40,997 bases of DNA from JAWKTM01 sp041399085 (GTDB lineage Bacteria > Planctomycetota > Planctomycetia > Pirellulales > Pirellulaceae). Position numbers and translations under genes: made by a program. Location: NCBI GenBank assembly GCA_041399085.1, contig JAWKTM010000066.1, positions 1-40,997 on the forward strand, written 5' to 3'. Of the stretch, positions 37,572-40,997 are shown in pieces (the stretch's first letter is position 1; each line of letters starts with the position of its first letter). The notes beneath the pieces are model-generated. The model was given only the letters and a program-made list of their open reading frames with translations. It did not search any database and was not told the DNA's origin.

Positions 37572-37877
37572 TGCCGAGGCGGCAAGGATCGCTGGTCGGA
37601 TCCGCGTGACAACGCATTTCAGGTTCCTTTCGCTCGCCTCGACTTTCTCAAAGATTTACGGCGGACGGGGAAGGCGAAATCGACTCCTATCGGAAAGCAA
37701 ATAAACTGGTATGGTCGCCGGGGAACGATCGATCCGACGATGGATCGTTCGCCAGTTGCGGCAACGTGTTGCTCGGCGCCTTCCGACTGGCGCCTTCCGA
37801 CTTGCGGCTAATGCGAATCAGGCCAAGCAGCCCCGAACGTTTCGTTTTGCTTCACACCAACAACTGTTTATCCAAAT
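37572..37877. other. Intergenic region with small repeats
   Basis: 306 bases without a gene. It contains an inverted repeat, GAACGATC (37723-37730) and GATCGTTC (37743-37750), and a tandem duplication of 14 bases listed separately. The inverted repeat could be an operator or hairpin before the protease gene. Confidence 0.45.
37775..37802. repeat. Tandem duplication of 14 bases
   Basis: GGCGCCTTCCGACT occurs twice head to tail at 37775-37788 and 37789-37802, without mismatch. Confidence 0.8.
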
Positions 37878-39914
37878 ATGCGTAGGCGAGGTTCGCGACA
37901 TTCCCGGAACAGGCGCGGACGGCGATTGACCGTCGAGCGTCTGGAGTCGCGCGCGATGTTGACCGGCGAGTTGGCATCGTTGAGTTTCGCTCCTGGATTA
38001 ACCATCAGCTTTCCGCCCGACGGGACGGATGTGGCTGGCGAGGAAAGCCGGTTGTTCGAGATTTTGGACGACCTGGCTTCGCGTCCCGTGTGGCAAGCCG
38101 CGATCAAGGACGCCTTCGCGGTGTGGGGCGACTTGATCTCCGCGCCGATTCGCGTGGTGGAGGACGGGGGCCAGCCGCTGGGGATCGACGGCGCGACGCA
38201 GGAAGACTCGCGATTCGGCGATATTCGGGTCGTCGCCGCGCCGCTCAGCACCAACGTGGCGGCCTTCTCCGTGCCGCACGACAACCTCGTCTCCGGCCCT
38301 TGGGCTGGCGATGTGGTGTTGAACTCCGATATTGCTTGGACCGATCTCGACCAACTTCGCTCGGTGATGCTTCACGAAGCGGGACATGTATTCGGCTTGG
38401 GGCACAGCGACGATCCCACGTCTCCGATGTTCGTCCATGGCGGCGGTGGCGTGCTGGCTCCCGTCCCCTCGGACATTGCAGCTCTGCAAAATCTGTTCGC
38501 GGTGTTGGTCGAGACGGAACCGACCGACGATCATGGCGGCCGCCAACGCGAAAACGATGTCGACCAACCGAACAACCAGTTGGCCGCCGCGACCGCCGTT
38601 CCTGTTACTCCCGCGCCGGACAACCTGATCGTTTATCGAGCCGCGGGTGCGATCGACAGTCCGGACGATATCGACTACTTCCAATTGGTCGCTCCCGCGA
38701 TTCAGATCGAGGAACGCAATCGGCTTAATTTGGTGATTCGTTCCACCACGCCCGGCGGTTTGATCCCGCAAGCCGAAGCCGTCAACGATCGCGGTGAGAC
38801 ACTCGACGCAACGATATTGGCCAATGGCGATGGCCGCTTCGTCATGCAAGTGGACAAGGCGAGTCCAGAGGATGGCCTGTACATTCGGGTATTTGCCGCC
38901 AACGCCGAAGCGGAATTTCGTACAGGCGGCTACGAAGTGAACGGGACGCTGGTAGATAGCAGGCTGAAGCTCGGAACGCTTGATGCGGGCCGGTTGACCG
39001 CCGAGGCGCCGGATGCCGTCAAGCTCCTCGAATCTCCCGGTTCGCGATTAGTTCACTTTGCCTTGAACGCCGTTTGGGACGAAAACTCGCCACCCGAACC
39101 TCGACCGGAAACCGCCATATGGGCGGCCGTGTACGACGCCCAAGATCGCCTGCTCGCCCGCATCGCCACGCGCCCGGGCGAGACGCATTCGTCGCCTACG
39201 GTGCTGATTCCCGCGGGACAGTTCCGACTGGAAGTGTACGCCGGCACGCCCGAAAACGGGACGTTTCCGCCAATCCGTTATGAACTCCTGGCGTCGACCG
39301 TTTCGCTGCCGGTGGGTGTCGTCGTGAACAACCCATCCCAAACGCCCGTGACCTGCGCTTTCGATCAAGGGCTACCCACGTCTTGCGCCACGCCCGACAT
39401 CGTCGTCACGGAACCCGTCGCGCCGCTGCCAATCCTTTCTCCCAAACCGGTGGTCTCCGCGCCTCCGCCGTGGCAAACGCCGGGCTGGTGGTATTGGTTT
39501 CCGTATCGCGTCCCGGCCAGCACAACAAACGGTGGCGGGCCCAAACCGATCTTCCCGTTGCACAATTCGCAAACATCCACCGATGTGAACAACGACGGCC
39601 AGATCAGCCCCATCGATGCGTTGTTAATCATCAATTTCATCAACCGATTCGGCAGCAGCTCGACGCCTCTCGACCTAACCGGCTTGGCGATGTTGGATGT
39701 CAATAACGACGACCAGATTTCTCCTGTCGACGTGCTCCTGATTATCAACGTGTTGAATCAGCCCAGCGTTCCCGAAGCCGAATTCGAGTTGACACCCATT
39801 CCGCTTGAAACTTTCTCGCACTTGGACGATCACGCGCTCGCATCACTCTCGATGGTCGACGTTCGGAAACGACGCTCGGGGTTTCCATTCGCGCCGCTCA
39901 ACCCGAGCTTGTGA
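37878..39914 (+). CDS. Exported matrixin-like zinc metalloprotease with dockerin repeats
   Basis: A 678-residue protein. The N-terminus has a very basic leader and VERLESRAMLTG, the LExR-type motif of planctomycete exported proteins. The catalytic domain (about residues 40-210) has HEAGHVFGLGH starting at residue 166, the HExxHxxGxxH zinc site, with SPMF just after as the Met-turn. A middle part (about 250-480) looks like two beta-sandwich, PPC-like domains (DDIDYFQL). A Pro-rich linker leads to two dockerin/EF-hand repeats, DVNNDGQISPIDALLIINFI and DVNNDDQISPVDVLLIINVL. Start ATG 37878. It probably acts outside the cytoplasm and may dock to a partner through the dockerin part. Confidence 0.87.
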   Translation: MRRRGSRHSRNRRGRRLTVERLESRAMLTGELASLSFAPGLTISFPPDGTDVAGEESRLFEILDDLASRPVWQAAIKDAFAVWGDLISAPIRVVEDGGQPLGIDGATQEDSRFGDIRVVAAPLSTNVAAFSVPHDNLVSGPWAGDVVLNSDIAWTDLDQLRSVMLHEAGHVFGLGHSDDPTSPMFVHGGGGVLAPVPSDIAALQNLFAVLVETEPTDDHGGRQRENDVDQPNNQLAAATAVPVTPAPDNLIVYRAAGAIDSPDDIDYFQLVAPAIQIEERNRLNLVIRSTTPGGLIPQAEAVNDRGETLDATILANGDGRFVMQVDKASPEDGLYIRVFAANAEAEFRTGGYEVNGTLVDSRLKLGTLDAGRLTAEAPDAVKLLESPGSRLVHFALNAVWDENSPPEPRPETAIWAAVYDAQDRLLARIATRPGETHSSPTVLIPAGQFRLEVYAGTPENGTFPPIRYELLASTVSLPVGVVVNNPSQTPVTCAFDQGLPTSCATPDIVVTEPVAPLPILSPKPVVSAPPPWQTPGWWYWFPYRVPASTTNGGGPKPIFPLHNSQTSTDVNNDGQISPIDALLIINFINRFGSSSTPLDLTGLAMLDVNNDDQISPVDVLLIINVLNQPSVPEAEFELTPIPLETFSHLDDHALASLSMVDVRKRRSGFPFAPLNPSL

Positions 39915-40101
39915 ATCATTTCGGAACGTCTCGCGTCGTCATCGAACCGCCTCGTTCTCGCTCGAACGATTTCTGTTGCTCAGCTTGCTTGCGGCCCAGA
40001 AATCGCCGCCGAATCGCCGTTGCCCGATTCCGGCGATGTTGCGACAATCCGCGCGAACACGGGCTTCCACACACCTTTCGCGCGTCGCGGCATTCGGTTC
40101 G

Positions 40102-40997
40102 GTGAAACTATCTAGCATCGGCGACTATCTGGTTTACGTTTTGGTGCGTTCGTTTATCGCGGTCGTGCAAGCGATCACGATCGAGCGCTGCCATGCGATC
40201 GCGTGCGTGCTGGCCTACGTGGCCAACGATCTGATCGGCCTGCGTCGCAAGGTGGTGGACGACAACATCGCTCAAACGTATCCGCATTTGTCGGTCGGCC
40301 AGCGGCGTCGGTTCTCGCGGCGGATGTGGGAGCATTTGTTTCTGATGGTTTGCGAAGTGGCTCATGCGCCGCGTACGATCGGCGAGACCACTTGGCGCGA
40401 GCACGTGCGGATTCGCGACACGCGTGGGCTGGTTTCCGCGATGCTCGACTCGCGACCCTGTGTGATCGTGACCGGGCATTACGGCAACTTCGAGATCGCC
40501 GGCTATCTGACCGGCATGTTCGGCTTTCGGCCGTACACGATCGCTCGGCCGTTGGATAATCCGTTTCTGCACGATTTCATCACTCGGTTTCGCGAAGCCA
40601 AGGGGCAGTACATGTTGCCCAAGAACGGCAGCGCGCCGATGGTTGAAAAGGTGTTGGCGGCCGGCGGTCTGCTGACGTTGCTGGCCGATCAATACGCCGG
40701 CCCCAAAGGCTGCTGGGTCGATTTTTTGGGGCGGCCCGCATCGTGTCACAAGGCCTTGGCGTTGTTCACGCTGACCAGCGGCGCACCGATGGCCGTGATC
40801 TACAACCGCCGGCTGGATCGACCGATGCAGTTCGAGTTGGGCCACACGGGCATCGCCGATCCGCTAATCCCGGCCGAGCATCTAGGCGGCGTTCGCCAAA
40901 TGACCGAGTGGTATAACCGCCGGCTGGAAGACGCGATCCAATTGGCTCCCGAACAGTATTGGTGGGTCCATCGCCGCTGGAAAGGCGAGCCGCCAAA
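40102..40997 (+). CDS. LpxL/HtrB-like lipid A acyltransferase, cut by the window end
   Basis: About 298 residues are visible and the frame is still open at 40997. The core shows VIVTGHYGNFEIAG with the HxxxxE catalytic motif of the lysophospholipid acyltransferase superfamily, LLADQYAGPKGCWVDFLG (the family reads D-Q with G...V.F.G), and PEQYWWVHRRWKG near the end, all in the order of late lipid A acyltransferases. The start is taken as GTG 40102, where the hydrophobic N-terminal helix (DYLVYVLVRSFIAVVQAI) begins; no strong ribosome binding site is seen. It would add a fatty acid to Kdo-lipid A or a similar lipid, consistent with a Gram-negative envelope. Confidence 0.87.
   Translation, partial: MKLSSIGDYLVYVLVRSFIAVVQAITIERCHAIACVLAYVANDLIGLRRKVVDDNIAQTYPHLSVGQRRRFSRRMWEHLFLMVCEVAHAPRTIGETTWREHVRIRDTRGLVSAMLDSRPCVIVTGHYGNFEIAGYLTGMFGFRPYTIARPLDNPFLHDFITRFREAKGQYMLPKNGSAPMVEKVLAAGGLLTLLADQYAGPKGCWVDFLGRPASCHKALALFTLTSGAPMAVIYNRRLDRPMQFELGHTGIADPLIPAEHLGGVRQMTEWYNRRLEDAIQLAPEQYWWVHRRWKGEPP

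Noticed and set aside
1..40997. CRISPR array, tRNA or rRNA genes, intact insertion sequence
   Set aside because: None was found by eye: no regularly spaced repeats, no cloverleaf or rRNA signatures, no transposase motifs.

Overview
The window looks like chromosomal DNA of a planctomycete, most likely of the Pirellulales type. The evidence is an ECF sigma factor translationally coupled to a large Ser/Thr kinase with a TPR tail, two exported proteins that begin with an Arg-rich leader and an LExRxxL-type motif and carry dockerin-like D-x-N-x-D repeats, and a lipid A-type acyltransferase. No rRNA, tRNA, CRISPR array or intact insertion sequence was seen.

Region 1 (about 0.2-24.1 kb, + strand, visibly poorer in GC than the rest) is a surface-polysaccharide (O-antigen-like) island. 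It opens with wbpA-wbpB-wbpD-wbpE, the set that turns UDP-GlcNAc into UDP-2,3-diacetamido-2,3-dideoxy-glucuronic acid. Next come an SDR epimerase/dehydratase, a second PLP aminotransferase, an AsnB-type amidotransferase, a hexapeptide acyltransferase, and the wbpG-hisH2-hisF2 trio that installs an acetamidino group. Taken together they predict a highly N-modified uronic acid (acetamido, acetamidino, perhaps uronamide). The second half holds a Wzx flippase, a Wzy-like membrane protein, four glycosyltransferases, a sulfotransferase and a second AsnB. Most of these are interrupted by frameshifts, although their motifs can be followed from frame to frame. A C-terminal stump of a further glycosyltransferase (24111-24527) with backbone-like composition marks the right edge of the island.

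Region 2 (24.5-28 kb) has metK behind a good promoter and a terminator-like hairpin in its leader, a membrane protein of unknown function, and a convergent secreted protein that looks like a metallopeptidase with a lost HExxH motif. Region 3 (28.2-31 kb, - strand) is a three-gene unit: two paralogous small proteins of unknown function followed by a DyP-type heme peroxidase. Region 4 (31-33.5 kb) has a repeat-bearing intergenic segment, a Gfo/Idh/MocA oxidoreductase and a dockerin-type exported protein with a long Asp/Arg-rich tail. Region 5 (33.7-37.6 kb) is the ECF sigma/kinase pair; the kinase gene carries about five frameshifts clustered in 0.9 kb. Region 6 (37.9 kb to the end) has an exported matrixin-like zinc protease with C-terminal dockerin repeats and the start of an LpxL-like acyltransferase that runs off the window.

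The many interrupted genes are either real decay or local indel errors in the sequence. The motifs between breaks are so well preserved that reads must be checked before the genes are called dead.
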